NCBI RefSeq assembly: GCF_938028775.1 | Contig: NZ_CALIZG010000024.1 | Location: 173,246-237,245, forward strand | Origin: Mogibacterium diversum_A | GTDB taxonomy: Bacteria > Bacillota > Clostridia > Peptostreptococcales > Anaerovoracaceae | DNA: 64,000 bases | Direction of reading: 5' to 3' | Part shown: one piece after another, positions 44,648 to 54,621 of the stretch | How positions within the stretch are numbered: position 1 is the first letter of the stretch | Layout of the letters: every line of letters starts with the position of its first letter | Made by a program: the position numbers and the translations under genes | Notes under the pieces: model-generated | What the model was told of the DNA's origin: nothing | The model's input: only the letters and a program-made list of their open reading frames with translations | Database searches by the model: none

Positions 44648-45919
44648 TTATGCGTCTTTTTCCTTGCTTTCAGAATCTGTCACTAAAACAGGCATGACAC
44701 CCTTTTCGACAGTCTCTTTAGTGACAATGCACTTGTGCACATCATTTCTTGACGGCAACTCATACATGACATCGGTCATCATGCCCTCAAATATCCCTCG
44801 CAGGCCTCTAGCACCTGTCTTAAGCTCAATTGCCTTGTTAGCTATAGCAGAAATTGCCTCTTCTTCAACCTCAAGCTCAATGTTGTCCATAGCAAGCATG
44901 GTTGTATACTGTTTAATTAGCGAATTACGAGGCTCCTTCATGATTTTGCTGAGAGCTTCTTCACTCAGTTCATCAAGTGAAACGATTACGGGAAGTCTTC
45001 CTATCAGTTCTGGGATAATTCCGAACTTTAGCAAGTCCTCTGGCTCCACCATCGACAAAATCACCTTCTCATCGATATCGTGAGCAGAATCATTTGTACC
45101 ATTGAAGCCGATAACCTTATTTCCAAGCCTTCGCTTTATTATTGTCGAAAGCCCAGCAAAAGCACCGCCACATATAAATAGCACATCCTTAGTGTCGAAA
45201 TGGATAAATTCTTGCATTGGGTGCTTTCGTCCGCCTTGAGGTGGTACGTTTGCCACCGTTCCTTCGATGATTTTGAGAAGTGCTTGCTGCACTCCCTCCC
45301 CGCTTACATCTCTAGTAATAGATGTATTCTCAGACTTTCGCGCAATCTTATCAATCTCATCGATATAGATTATTCCCTTTTGCGCTCTATCAAGATCACC
45401 ATCTGCTGCCTGATATAGTCTTAAGAGAATGTTCTCGACATCTTCACCTACATATCCAGCTTCAGTTAGCGACGTAGCATCGACTATTGCAAACGGAACA
45501 TTGAGGATGCGAGCCATCGTCTGAGCTAGCAGCGTCTTACCGCTACCAGTCGGTCCTAGCATCAAAACATTACTCTTCTGAAGCTCAACTGCATCATTGT
45601 TCTTCTCATCTGCATTTTGCTCTAAATATTTAATCCTCTTGTAGTGATTATAAACAGCTACAGCAAGACTCTTTTTTGCAGTTTCCTGATCTATTACATA
45701 TTCTCCCAGCTCTCTCGCAATCTCCTTTGGAGTTGGTAGCGTAGTCAGCGTCTCATGCACTTCACCCGTCACCCCATCTTCCTTGAGGAGCTCCGAGCAA
45801 AGCTCAATGCATTCGTTACAGATATTTACATCCTGACCTACGATTATACGTCTAACCTGGGAGCTAGTCTTGCCACAGAATGAGCAAACTAATTCATTTG
45901 GATTATGATTGTTGTCCAA
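44648..45919 (-). CDS. clpX: ATP-dependent Clp protease ATP-binding subunit ClpX
   Basis: A 423-residue unfoldase. The N-terminal zinc domain (CSFCGKTS and CNECIELC) binds adaptors; Walker A GPTGSGKTLLA, Walker B IIYIDEIDKI and the IGF-type loop (NKVIGFNG) that docks on ClpP follow. It starts 13 bases after clpP. Confidence 0.97.
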   Translation of the reverse strand: MDNNHNPNELVCSFCGKTSSQVRRIIVGQDVNICNECIELCSELLKEDGVTGEVHETLTTLPTPKEIARELGEYVIDQETAKKSLAVAVYNHYKRIKYLEQNADEKNNDAVELQKSNVLMLGPTGSGKTLLAQTMARILNVPFAIVDATSLTEAGYVGEDVENILLRLYQAADGDLDRAQKGIIYIDEIDKIARKSENTSITRDVSGEGVQQALLKIIEGTVANVPPQGGRKHPMQEFIHFDTKDVLFICGGAFAGLSTIIKRRLGNKVIGFNGTNDSAHDIDEKVILSMVEPEDLLKFGIIPELIGRLPVIVSLDELSEEALSKIMKEPRNSLIKQYTTMLAMDNIELEVEEEAISAIANKAIELKTGARGLRGIFEGMMTDVMYELPSRNDVHKCIVTKETVEKGVMPVLVTDSESKEKDA

Positions 45920-45932
45920 GCTCTACCTCCAG

Positions 45933-46526
45933 TTATCTGCTCAATTCCTCTCTAGACAGAACCTTATCTACAAGGCCATATTCAACTGCCTCTGAAGCTG
46001 ACATAAAGTTGTCTCGGTCAGTATCCCTTAAAATCGTTTCATAAGGTTGACCTGTCGCTTCAGAAAGTATCTTATTGAGCTTTTCCTTTGTCTTCTGCAT
46101 CCACTCTGCCTGAATCTTGATGTCCGATGCCTGGCCCTTAGCTCCGCCAAGTGGCTGGTGAATCATAATCTCAGCATTAGGTAGTGCAAAACGCTTTCCC
46201 TTTGTGCCTGCCGTCATGAGGACAGCTCCCATGCTCGCAGCCATCCCGAAGCAGATAGTAGCGATATCAGGCTTAACGTACTTCATCGTATCGTAGATAC
46301 CCATTCCTGCCGTTACGGAGCCACCTGGTGAATTGATATAAATATTAATATCCTTCTCAGGATCCTCGGCTTCTAGAAACAATAGCTGTGCAACGACAAC
46401 ACTCGCAAGATGATCATCTATTTCTTGGTCAATAAAGATAATCCTATCTTTGAGCAATCTAGAATAGATATCATAGCTGCGCTCGCCGCCGCCAGTCTGT
46501 TCAACTACGTAAGGTATTAAACTCAC
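45933..46526 (-). CDS. clpP: ATP-dependent Clp protease proteolytic subunit ClpP
   Basis: A 197-residue serine protease subunit. The catalytic Ser is in GMAASMGAVL, the His in MIHQPLGG and the Asp near TDRDNFMSA. MSLIPYVVEQTGGGERSYDI is the usual N-terminus. It assembles in rings with ClpX or ClpC. Confidence 0.97.
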   Translation of the reverse strand: MSLIPYVVEQTGGGERSYDIYSRLLKDRIIFIDQEIDDHLASVVVAQLLFLEAEDPEKDINIYINSPGGSVTAGMGIYDTMKYVKPDIATICFGMAASMGAVLMTAGTKGKRFALPNAEIMIHQPLGGAKGQASDIKIQAEWMQKTKEKLNKILSEATGQPYETILRDTDRDNFMSASEAVEYGLVDKVLSREELSR

Positions 46527-46565
46527 TATGCTTCCTCCCTATGGCAGATATATCTGACTGAGAGC

Positions 46566-47882
46566 CTACTTGCTCTCCTCTGCCTCTTCCTTCTTTTCAA
46601 CTAGCTTAGCGTTATCGAACATGAAATCGATAGCCTTGCGTGTCTTTACATCTTCAGCGAAGAATCTGAGATTTTCTTCACCCATAACCTTTTTAACCTG
46701 ATCGATAGACTGTCCATACTGCTCCGCGAACTTCTGTAGTTCTTCCTCTAGCTCAGCCTCGGTAGCCTCGATACCCTCCTTGGCAACAACTGCTCTGATG
46801 AGAATTCTCATAGCAACTCTCTTCTTAGCATCCTCTCTTGCTCCCTCTCTTACATCATTAATTGTCTGTCCGAGAAGCTGCATGTACTGTTCAAGAGATA
46901 GTCCCTGGTAAGCGAGCTGCTGATTCATCTCGTTAACCATTCTATCGATTTCTTCTTCTACCATTGCTGCAGGAACTTCAACTTCATTTACTTCACAAAG
47001 CTTATCTAGAAGCTCGTTCTTCATCTGAGCTTCGTCTCTATCCTTTGCATTCTTTTCAAGATTCTTCTTTACGTCAGCCTTTAGTTCTGCTAGTGTCTCA
47101 AACTCGCTTACATCACTAGCTAGATCATCGTCAATTTCAGGGAGAACTTCTACCTTTATCTCGTGAATTTTTGTCTCAAATAGAGCATCCTTGCCTGCGA
47201 GATCCTTTGCATTATAGTTCTCTGGGAATGTAACTCTAACTTCTACTTCCTCACCAGCGTCCTTGCCGATTAGCTGATCTTCAAAGCCTGGGATAAACTG
47301 TCCAGAACCTAGCTTAAGTTCAAAGTTCTCAGCCTTTCCACCATCAAAATGCTTTCCATCGATGGATCCATCAAAATCGATAACAACTGTATCACCATCC
47401 TGAGTCTTGCGACCTTCAACTGTCTCAAGTCTAGCCTGGCTCTTCTGAATTCTCTCTAGATCTGCATCAACATCTGCATCAGTAACCTCTGATGCAACCT
47501 TTGTTACCTCCAGATTCTTGTAATTCTTTACTTCAACCTCTGGGAAGAGCTGAACAGTTGCAGTAACTGTTACGTCTTCACCCTTCTTAACCTCTCCAAC
47601 CTCAAGCTGTGGATTAGCAACAACCTCAAGGTCAAGTTCTACTACTGCTTCTGGATAAGCCTTGTTGAGCAGACCATTTAAAGCCTCATCATAGAAAATA
47701 TCCTCGCCGTAGTTATTCTCGATAATCTTTCTAGGCGCCTTGCCCTTACGGAATCCATCAATAGAGAACTTGTCCTTGTTCTTCTTGTATGCATCTACGA
47801 TAGCATCCTCGAACTCGTCAGCGGTGAATACGAGGGTGAATTTAGCGATGTTATTTTCCTTTGAGATCAGATTAGTGTTCAT
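46566..47882 (-). CDS. tig: Trigger factor
   Basis: A 438-residue ribosome-bound chaperone. It has the N-terminal ribosome-binding domain with GFRKGKAPRK, the FKBP-type isomerase domain (GDTVVIDFDGSIDGKHFDGG) and the C-terminal arm domain. First gene of the tig-clpP-clpX-lon-engB-hpt block, preceded by AGGAGG. Confidence 0.96.
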   Translation of the reverse strand: MNTNLISKENNIAKFTLVFTADEFEDAIVDAYKKNKDKFSIDGFRKGKAPRKIIENNYGEDIFYDEALNGLLNKAYPEAVVELDLEVVANPQLEVGEVKKGEDVTVTATVQLFPEVEVKNYKNLEVTKVASEVTDADVDADLERIQKSQARLETVEGRKTQDGDTVVIDFDGSIDGKHFDGGKAENFELKLGSGQFIPGFEDQLIGKDAGEEVEVRVTFPENYNAKDLAGKDALFETKIHEIKVEVLPEIDDDLASDVSEFETLAELKADVKKNLEKNAKDRDEAQMKNELLDKLCEVNEVEVPAAMVEEEIDRMVNEMNQQLAYQGLSLEQYMQLLGQTINDVREGAREDAKKRVAMRILIRAVVAKEGIEATEAELEEELQKFAEQYGQSIDQVKKVMGEENLRFFAEDVKTRKAIDFMFDNAKLVEKKEEAEESK

Positions 47883-47956
47883 TATATATCCTCCTAAATT
47901 TTGTTCCTTAAATAATTAATGTTGATATTATGTTATACATGTGTAGTCTTCATATT

Positions 47957-48571
47957 CTATTCTGCAAAGCCCTTCTGAAGCTTTGAGATATTCTCCGCTT
48001 TAAGATTGTACTTCTCAGCCAGTTTACTAGCAATATACTTAAAATCTTCTTCACTTCCGTGGTACCATTCGAGTTCCATCTCTGAAATAGGAACGTCTCC
48101 CGATTCACCATGAACAGTGCCGATGTCAAAAGAGAGAGCGCTTATGGAATCACCTGTGTCGATTTTAAGCAGTTCACGTGTGAAATCCATCTTCATAACT
48201 TCTTTCAACTTCTTGCTTCCTGCTGCCTTGATAAGCACATCATATGCTTCACTTGACTCGAAGGCTTCAATGTCAGGCTCCATAGCGAACCTTTCATCGT
48301 TGATTACTAAATTGAACTCTTCTCTAGAGTGAAGTCCATCTTCAACCTTGTTATCCCACTTCACTGTAGCAGTAATGCGGTCGTTCTCATATCTAACCCT
48401 ATAGGCGATCCCCGCTTTACGAAGATCAAGATCGTCCGTATCAAAATAAACCGCCTTCATGTCGATTACTTCTAATGCATTGCGATCAACATAATCATCA
48501 AGCATTGAATCATTTAAAATTTTATCTACAAGAGACGTGTCATCAATACAAAATTTAAACTCTGTTTCCAT
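47957..48571 (-). CDS. CYTH-domain protein
   Basis: A 204-residue protein beginning METEFKF, the E-x-E-x-K signature of CYTH enzymes that bind triphosphates with divalent metal. Further charged strands (YRVRYENDRITATVKWD, HSREEFNLV) line the tunnel. Relatives act as tripolyphosphatases, thiamine-triphosphatases or adenylate cyclases; the substrate here is not known. The ATG at 48571 follows GGGAG; a TTG at 48583 would lie before that site. Confidence 0.82.
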   Translation of the reverse strand: METEFKFCIDDTSLVDKILNDSMLDDYVDRNALEVIDMKAVYFDTDDLDLRKAGIAYRVRYENDRITATVKWDNKVEDGLHSREEFNLVINDERFAMEPDIEAFESSEAYDVLIKAAGSKKLKEVMKMDFTRELLKIDTGDSISALSFDIGTVHGESGDVPISEMELEWYHGSEEDFKYIASKLAEKYNLKAENISKLQKGFAE

Positions 48572-48705
48572 ATAAACTCCCAATAGCCGCTAGTACGGCA
48601 TTTTTCGTAATATCAATTGATTTTACATAAAACCGTTGATTTTGTCAATGCGAGAGCCACTTCAGCACCCACTTTTGAGCATTTCTACACACTTTTAACA
48701 TAAAA

Positions 48706-48725
48706 AATACCGCTTTTGCGGTATT
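48706..48725 (-). terminator. Terminator of murI
   Basis: An 8-base-pair stem (48706-48713 with 48718-48725) that includes the murI stop codon, followed on the minus strand by six T. Confidence 0.8.
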
Positions 48726-49524
48726 ATTCGTCCAATTTCTTTAATTTAATTTTTGTATCATACCCTTCAAATAGCGTATCTGTCATTCTTATGAAGTTTT
48801 CCGAGAGGTCACTGGCATAGAATCTATCTGGGAAGTCATTTTCTTCTGCCAACATATCCCTTTCTGTCAGTATGTCCACCACATCGCTTATAACCTCAGC
48901 TGAAGAATTATATAGCCTTAGCTTCGGATAAAGCCTACTTATATTGAGTGCAATAAGCGGATAATGAGTGCACCCGAGAATCAGACTATCTAGCTGATTT
49001 TTCTTTACAAAATCATCCATGTAATACTTAATTGTAAGATTCATTATCTCATTATCAATAATTCCTTCTTCAATCAGCGGCACAAAAGCCGGACATGCTA
49101 GACTAAATGTGTTGATATTTGGATTAAGTTCATGAATTCTCTCGGCATAGACCCCACTCTCTATCGTCACCTTTGTTCCGATAATCCCTACATTGGGAGC
49201 GTTATCTGCGGCTACACGTCTAGCTGTCGGATCTATTACCCCGACAATTGGAACTTCAGGATGCCTTTTTCTCAGCATATCAAGCGCCATTGCCGTAACA
49301 GTATTGCAGGCGATTACAATCAGCTTAACGTTCTTGCTAACCAGATAGTCAACTATCTGTGCAGAGAACTTGCAAACTGTCTCTGGTGACTTTGAACCAT
49401 ACGGAGTCCTCGCAGTATCGCCAAAATATAATACTTTTTCATTTGGAAGGGCGCACTTAAGAACTGGCACGCTAGTCAGGCCACCAAGCCCAGAATCAAA
49501 GAATCCTATTGCTCTATTATCCAT
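48724..49524 (-). CDS. murI: Glutamate racemase
   Basis: A 266-residue enzyme making D-glutamate for peptidoglycan. FFDSGLGGLTS opens the protein, the first catalytic Cys is in VIACNTVTA and the second in LILGCTHYPL. Its stop codon lies inside a terminator stem. Confidence 0.95.
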   Translation of the reverse strand: MDNRAIGFFDSGLGGLTSVPVLKCALPNEKVLYFGDTARTPYGSKSPETVCKFSAQIVDYLVSKNVKLIVIACNTVTAMALDMLRKRHPEVPIVGVIDPTARRVAADNAPNVGIIGTKVTIESGVYAERIHELNPNINTFSLACPAFVPLIEEGIIDNEIMNLTIKYYMDDFVKKNQLDSLILGCTHYPLIALNISRLYPKLRLYNSSAEVISDVVDILTERDMLAEENDFPDRFYASDLSENFIRMTDTLFEGYDTKIKLKKLDE

Positions 49525-49545
49525 CTCCCTCTCCTTAACAAAAAA

Positions 49546-49568
49546 GCGAGGTTACATATAAACCTCGC
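49546..49568 (-). terminator. Terminator of the tRNA-Leu gene
   Basis: A perfect 8-base-pair stem (49546-49553 with 49561-49568), 7-base loop, followed on the minus strand by six T, directly after the tRNA 3' end. Confidence 0.85.
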
Positions 49569-49573
49569 TCACG

Positions 49574-49659
49574 TGGTGCGGATGGAGGGACTCGAACCCT
49601 CATGACTGTTCGTCACACGGACCTGAACCGTGCGCGTCTGCCAATTCCGCCACATCCGC
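49574..49659 (-). tRNA. tRNA-Leu (anticodon CAG)
   Basis: Reads leftward from GCGGATGTGGCGGAATTGG to ATCCGCACCA: 86 bases including an encoded CCA. The 7-base acceptor stem, long variable arm of class II tRNAs, GGTTCGAGTCC T-arm and anticodon loop TTCAGGT (anticodon CAG, reads CUG) are clear. It has its own promoter and terminator. Confidence 0.95.
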
Positions 49660-49692
49660 TCATGCAGTTTTAAACTGAAATAGACAAGCGAT

Positions 49693-49721
49693 ATTATACA
49701 ATAATTAAAAAAAAATGTAAA
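49693..49721 (-). promoter_or_regulatory. Promoter of tRNA-Leu
   Basis: Leftward TTTACA (49716-49721), 17-base spacer beginning with nine T, TATAAT (49693-49698), about 34 bases before the tRNA 5' end. Confidence 0.75.
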
Positions 49722-49742
49722 TATAAAATACTCACAGCAAAA

Positions 49743-49765
49743 CCGCGCTGAGAAAATCAGCGCGG
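49743..49765 (-). terminator. Terminator of the DUF1292 gene
   Basis: A perfect 9-base-pair GC-rich stem (49743-49751 with 49757-49765), 5-base loop, then TTTTGC on the minus strand. Confidence 0.8.
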
Positions 49766-49786
49766 CGATATAATCTATCAGGTATA

Positions 49787-50068
49787 TTATTCGTCTTCCT
49801 CTGCCATTGCTGCTTCAAAAGCCTTCACAGCAGTATTGAACTCTTCCTCATCATCGATATCTACGATATCAAATGTATCAGCATCGATATCCTTATATCC
49901 GTAGATGTATACATCATCAGTTCCATCAATTGGGGCAAGAGCAATATACTCCTTGGAATCAGCTTCAAATGTTCCTAGAACATCACAATCAACTGCAGTT
50001 CCGTCGTCAAATTCTAGAGTGATTATATCCTCTTCTTCTTCAATCATGTTACGTTCTTCCTGAGACAT
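49787..50068 (-). CDS. DUF1292 (YrzB-like) protein
   Basis: A 93-residue, very acidic protein. The core DIITLEFDDGTAVDCDVLGT and YIALAPIDGTDDVYIYGY match DUF1292, a family of unknown role widespread in Bacillota. The ends are rich in Glu/Asp. It is followed by a terminator and the tRNA gene. Confidence 0.85.
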   Translation of the reverse strand: MSQEERNMIEEEEDIITLEFDDGTAVDCDVLGTFEADSKEYIALAPIDGTDDVYIYGYKDIDADTFDIVDIDDEEEFNTAVKAFEAAMAEEDE

Positions 50069-50140
50069 AGTTACTCTCCTTTTCTCTATCTGTGTTAGGT
50101 TAATATAACATTAATATGTTCATTTATCAATGCATTTCCA

Positions 50141-52054
50141 CTATTTCTTGCTAAAGTATTCGATTATACTCTCCGCAGCCCTGCTGTTAATCGTATCGCA
50201 AGCGAGAAGTTCTTCATAGCTCGCACGTTTTATCGATTCCATATCCTTGAAATGCTTTAGCAACTCCCTTCGTCTAGATGGTCCAATTCCTGGAATTTCT
50301 TCTAAAGCCGACTTCGTCATCGCAGATGTTCTACGACCTCGCTGGAAAGTTATCGCAAATCTGTGAACTTCCTCCTGTATGCGGCCGCAGTAACTATATA
50401 GAAGTGGCTCTCCTTCGAGTTCAATCTCCGAACCATCGCCAAAAACAATAGCTCTAGTCCTGTGAACATCATTCTTTGCAAGACCCACTACAGGAATCGA
50501 CATACGTAGTGCAGAGACAACCTTCTGTACCGCATGCACCTGCCCGAGGCCTCCATCTATGAATAGTATATCCGGATATGTGCTAAATCCTGCGTCACCA
50601 TCTTTTGCACGCTTTAATCGTCTATAGATAACCTCCTGCAGCGACGCATAGTCGTCTCCCTCAGCATCTTCACTCTTGATTTTAAACTTTCGATAATCAT
50701 TTCTAATCGGCTTTGCACCTTCATATACAACCATCGCACCGACAGTGTCTAGGCCGTTCATATTAGATATATCATAGGCTTCGACTCTATATTCTCGATC
50801 ATCTCCATCTTCAATGATATACGGAATTACGCCTTCAACTTGTGCTGCCTTCTTAATTAGCCTCGTAATCTCATCTCTAAGTTTATCTTTCTTCTCGGCA
50901 TCGCGCCCTGCTCTTTCATCTAGACCCTTTATAACCTGCAAAGAATCATTTATCGCAAGATTAAGAATCGCCTTCTTTTCACCACGCTCCGGAACGATTA
51001 TCTTGGTGTGATGCATAGTATCACTCTTCGCCTTTGCATTCTCTTCATTCGTGTTGTTGAGAAGGCCTATGACGAGCTCTTCTTCATCGATATGCTCCGT
51101 GAGCAAAATCTCTTTAGGCAGCTTGGTGCTTCCCGTGTAGTACTGCTTTATAAAAGCAGAAATCATTTCACTTCTTGCACTGCTTAGGTCAGAATCATGT
51201 TCATTCATATAGTGAATCTCGCGCCCTATGAGTTTACCTTCTCGTACCTTGTATTGAGCGATAATTTCACTGTTCTGAGTAATTAGCGGCAGTAGTACAT
51301 CTATGTCTCTATCCGTAGCCATAGTTGCTCTCTGCGTTTCTCCAAGTGCTTTAAAGGCATTTATATAATCCCTGTATTTAGCTGCTTCCTCATACTCCAT
51401 TTTGTCAGAGGCTGACATCATCTTCTCTTTAAGCTCCTTGAGAAGTTTAGCATCCTTACCATTTAGAATCTTGAGAATACTATCTATCATCTCATCATAC
51501 TCGGTCTTATCTACAGCATTTATGCAAATACCTTTACATTTCCCGATGTGATAGTTTAAACACGGACGGAAGTTTGCCGGGAACTCTTTAGTCTTACATT
51601 TCTTGATAGGATAAATCTCATCGATCAGCTTTATAATCTTTGTAACAGCCCCGCTATCTGAATACGGTCCGAAATACTTATTACCATCTCTCTTTACTTC
51701 CCTCGTCCTGATAACGCGCGGGAACTCCTCACTAACAGTAACCTCTATATAGGGGTATGTCTTTCCATCTTTGAGCAGGATATTATACTTCGGCATGTAC
51801 TTCTTGATGAGATTGCACTCTAAAATCAGTGCCTCCATCTCCGTAGCACATGTAATATAGTCGAATTCCGCGATGTTATCTACCATAGCACGCACCTTAG
51901 GTGATTGCTGTGAGGATTTATGAAAATACTGCGAAACACGATTTCTTAACTTAATAGCCTTGCCAACGTAAATTACGTTACCAAGGCTATCCTTATGCAT
52001 ATATACTCCTGGTGAAAGGGGTAATTTTTTAAGCTCCTCTTCTATGTTAAACAT
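50141..52054 (-). CDS. uvrC: Excinuclease ABC subunit C
   Basis: A 637-residue nuclease that makes both cuts in nucleotide excision repair. It has the N-terminal GIY-YIG domain (PGVYMHKDSLGNVIYVGKA), a central UvrB-binding UVR motif (MEYEEAAKYRDYI), an RNase H-like C-terminal nuclease (DILFIDGGLGQ) and a helix-hairpin-helix tail (LEEIPGIGPSRRRELLKHF). Confidence 0.96.
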   Translation of the reverse strand: MFNIEEELKKLPLSPGVYMHKDSLGNVIYVGKAIKLRNRVSQYFHKSSQQSPKVRAMVDNIAEFDYITCATEMEALILECNLIKKYMPKYNILLKDGKTYPYIEVTVSEEFPRVIRTREVKRDGNKYFGPYSDSGAVTKIIKLIDEIYPIKKCKTKEFPANFRPCLNYHIGKCKGICINAVDKTEYDEMIDSILKILNGKDAKLLKELKEKMMSASDKMEYEEAAKYRDYINAFKALGETQRATMATDRDIDVLLPLITQNSEIIAQYKVREGKLIGREIHYMNEHDSDLSSARSEMISAFIKQYYTGSTKLPKEILLTEHIDEEELVIGLLNNTNEENAKAKSDTMHHTKIIVPERGEKKAILNLAINDSLQVIKGLDERAGRDAEKKDKLRDEITRLIKKAAQVEGVIPYIIEDGDDREYRVEAYDISNMNGLDTVGAMVVYEGAKPIRNDYRKFKIKSEDAEGDDYASLQEVIYRRLKRAKDGDAGFSTYPDILFIDGGLGQVHAVQKVVSALRMSIPVVGLAKNDVHRTRAIVFGDGSEIELEGEPLLYSYCGRIQEEVHRFAITFQRGRRTSAMTKSALEEIPGIGPSRRRELLKHFKDMESIKRASYEELLACDTINSRAAESIIEYFSKK

Positions 52055-52090
52055 TGAATATTGTCCCTATTATGATATCTGACCCTTTTC

Positions 52091-53506
52091 TTATCTATAA
52101 GTCCAGTTACGCCTTCTTCTATCCTCTTCTATTTCGAGCCTCTGTCTCGCAATCTCACGGATTTTCTCCTTATGCTTTCGAGCCCTTAATCTCTTCCTAC
52201 GTCTTCTTATATTTCTAGCACGTACTAAAAGTAGAAAAATTACGAATAGTATCACACATATAGTTACCGTCATCATATTGGAAATATATATATAAGACGG
52301 CAACCACCCCACTTTATCATCCTCAGTGACAACTAAATCTACCGTTCCTGTAAGCTCATTTGCTACATAAATGCGGTATTCTCCAACCTTATCACCTGAT
52401 TTTAGCGGTGCTTCAACATTATTGTATATAACTGCTTCGGTTTTTACGAGAGAATCACTCCCCTCTGGAGGAATATAGACATACCCCTTACCAGATGTAT
52501 AAACCTTCATCCTGGTTTTTGCACCATGTTTAACCTTGACTCTTCCGACTTTTACACCCTTCTTAATTATGACCTTTTGGGTAGCTTTTTTAAATCCATA
52601 GTTGAACAGTTTAGTTGCATCCTCTGCGGACTTGCCCTCCGCTTCGTCAAATAATACAACCACAAGGCTCATATCGTTATGAGTTACGTATGCTAGGAAT
52701 ACTTCTTTGCCCTCAGGTTCTGTCAGTTTTGAGTAAGTACCGCCCTTAAACCCTTTGTAGGAATCACTTCCCGTCATAAATGGGTGCGTATTGGTAATTT
52801 TTTTATCTCCATCACCATCTGTTACCTTGACAGTATGACTGCTTTCGCCAGACATTCTCTTGATGGCACCGTATTGGTATGCTGCTTTGGCAATTTTTGC
52901 CGTATCTTCAACTGTGGAGTACTGATCAGTATCATACTCTCCAGTTGCATTCGTATATCTAGTATTGACTAGTCCAAGCTGCTGAGCCTTCGAATTCATC
53001 TGATCGACGAAGTTCGCCTCCGAACCTGCTGAATAAATTGCCAAAGCTCTAGCTGACTCCGCATCTCCTGACATCAGCATGGTGTACATGAGGTCTTCGA
53101 CCTTGACATTTGACCCCGATGGAAATGTGGTGCCTGCACTGTACACAGCATCCGAAATCTGGACATTGTTCTTATATTCTTTATCATCATGCATGTTGTC
53201 GATGACAACCATAGCTACCATGAGCTGCACTGTGCTCCCAGGTTGGAGCTTTCTGTCTTTGCGAGATGAGTAAACAACCTCACTCGTAGACGCCGAAAGG
53301 ACGACCGCCGATTCTGCCTCAATCTCTGGTGCAGAAATGGTGCTCGTCTTTGCTTTTGCTTTTTTCTTTGAAGCGGCAAAGCTTGTATTAATATTGATGG
53401 TGACCATCAATGATGACACCAGAAGCATCACCATGACGGTCACCAAAATTCTCATAAAACTTTTATTAATATTTTTTGAATTAACAGCCTTGTTACTTGT
53501 TCTCAT
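52091..53506 (-). CDS. DacA-like (S11 family) protein lacking all three catalytic motifs
   Basis: A 471-residue exported protein with a signal segment (residues ~18-45), a D-Ala-D-Ala carboxypeptidase-like domain (~60-280), a beta-rich domain and a C-terminal membrane segment with a very basic tail. Motif 1, normally SxxK, reads STVQ (91-94). Motif 2, normally SxN, reads SGD (146-148). Motif 3, normally KTG, reads KGG (254-256). The surrounding pattern (LGLVNTRYTNATG) is clearly S11. It probably cannot act as a carboxypeptidase and may be a structural or regulatory relative. The start is uncertain: ATG 53506 lies inside serC (14-base overlap); GTG 53545 is the alternative. Confidence 0.8.
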   Translation of the reverse strand: MRTSNKAVNSKNINKSFMRILVTVMVMLLVSSLMVTININTSFAASKKKAKAKTSTISAPEIEAESAVVLSASTSEVVYSSRKDRKLQPGSTVQLMVAMVVIDNMHDDKEYKNNVQISDAVYSAGTTFPSGSNVKVEDLMYTMLMSGDAESARALAIYSAGSEANFVDQMNSKAQQLGLVNTRYTNATGEYDTDQYSTVEDTAKIAKAAYQYGAIKRMSGESSHTVKVTDGDGDKKITNTHPFMTGSDSYKGFKGGTYSKLTEPEGKEVFLAYVTHNDMSLVVVLFDEAEGKSAEDATKLFNYGFKKATQKVIIKKGVKVGRVKVKHGAKTRMKVYTSGKGYVYIPPEGSDSLVKTEAVIYNNVEAPLKSGDKVGEYRIYVANELTGTVDLVVTEDDKVGWLPSYIYISNMMTVTICVILFVIFLLLVRARNIRRRRKRLRARKHKEKIREIARQRLEIEEDRRRRNWTYR

Positions 53507-54584
53507 TCTCAAACTTTTCCATATAAGCGACAAGAGCTTCAACACCTTCTAAAGGCATTGCATTGTATGTGCTTGCTCTCATTCCGCCAACAGTTCTATA
53601 ACCAGCAAGGTTAATCATACCCTTTTCCTTTGCGCCAGCGATAAATTTCTTGTCGAGCTCTGGATTGCCAGTCACAAAAGTAATGTTCATCAGCGATCTG
53701 TCTTCCTTAGCAACTGATGGCTTGAACATCTCGCTCTTATCAAGGTAGCCATATAGAAGGTTAGCTTTTTCAACATCCCTCTCGTGAGTAGCCTTTACAC
53801 CACCATTTTTTAGAAGATACTTGAACACTTCACCAGCAATATAGATTGGATAGCATGGAGGCGTGTTGTACATCGATCCCTTCTTAGCGTGAGTTGCATA
53901 ATCTAGATAAATTGGAGTGTTAGCAGGTGCCTTTCCAACGAGATCTTTTCTAACAATTACGATTGTAACACCAGCAGGTGCAACATTCTTCTGCGCGCCG
54001 GCATAGATTAGACCGAACTTAGTAACATCAACTTCCTCAGAAAGAATGCAAGATGACATATCGGCAACTAGTAGATGATCACCTACATCAGGAACTTCGT
54101 TGCAATGTGTTCCGAAGATTGTGTTGTTGTAGCATATGTGAACGTAGTCTACGTCAGGTCTGATATCCTCTGGCTTAAACTTAGGAATATATGAGTAATT
54201 ATCTTCCTCAGAGCTTGCAAGAATCTTAACATCACCAAACTTAGTAGCTTCTTCATAAGCCTTCTTAGCCCAGTTACCTGTGATGAGGTAATCAGCTTTC
54301 TTGCTGCCAGTTAGCAGGTTAATTGGAACCATGGAGAACTGGAGAGTTCCACCACCCTGAAGGAACAGAACATAATAATCATCAGGAATGTTCATCAGAG
54401 TTCTTAGATTCTTCTCAGCATCCTCAATAATCTGCTTGTACTCTGCCGATCTGTGGCTCATCTCCATTACAGACTCGCCTGTGCCATCGTAGTTGAGCAT
54501 CTCTGCTGCAGCTTTCTCTAGTACCTCTACAGGTAGAGTTGAAGGACCTGCAGAGAAGTTAAATACACGTTCATTTGTAGCCAT
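53493..54584 (-). CDS. serC: Phosphoserine aminotransferase
   Basis: A 363-residue PLP enzyme converting 3-phosphohydroxypyruvate to phosphoserine with glutamate. NFSAGPSTLP opens it and the PLP Lys is in GAQKNVAPAGV. It is divergent from serA, the preceding pathway step, across overlapping promoters. serB is not in the window. Confidence 0.95.
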   Translation of the reverse strand: MATNERVFNFSAGPSTLPVEVLEKAAAEMLNYDGTGESVMEMSHRSAEYKQIIEDAEKNLRTLMNIPDDYYVLFLQGGGTLQFSMVPINLLTGSKKADYLITGNWAKKAYEEATKFGDVKILASSEEDNYSYIPKFKPEDIRPDVDYVHICYNNTIFGTHCNEVPDVGDHLLVADMSSCILSEEVDVTKFGLIYAGAQKNVAPAGVTIVIVRKDLVGKAPANTPIYLDYATHAKKGSMYNTPPCYPIYIAGEVFKYLLKNGGVKATHERDVEKANLLYGYLDKSEMFKPSVAKEDRSLMNITFVTGNPELDKKFIAGAKEKGMINLAGYRTVGGMRASTYNAMPLEGVEALVAYMEKFENENK

Positions 54585-54621
54585 TTAAATACCTCCAAAT
54601 TTGTTTCAAACTTACATAAAA

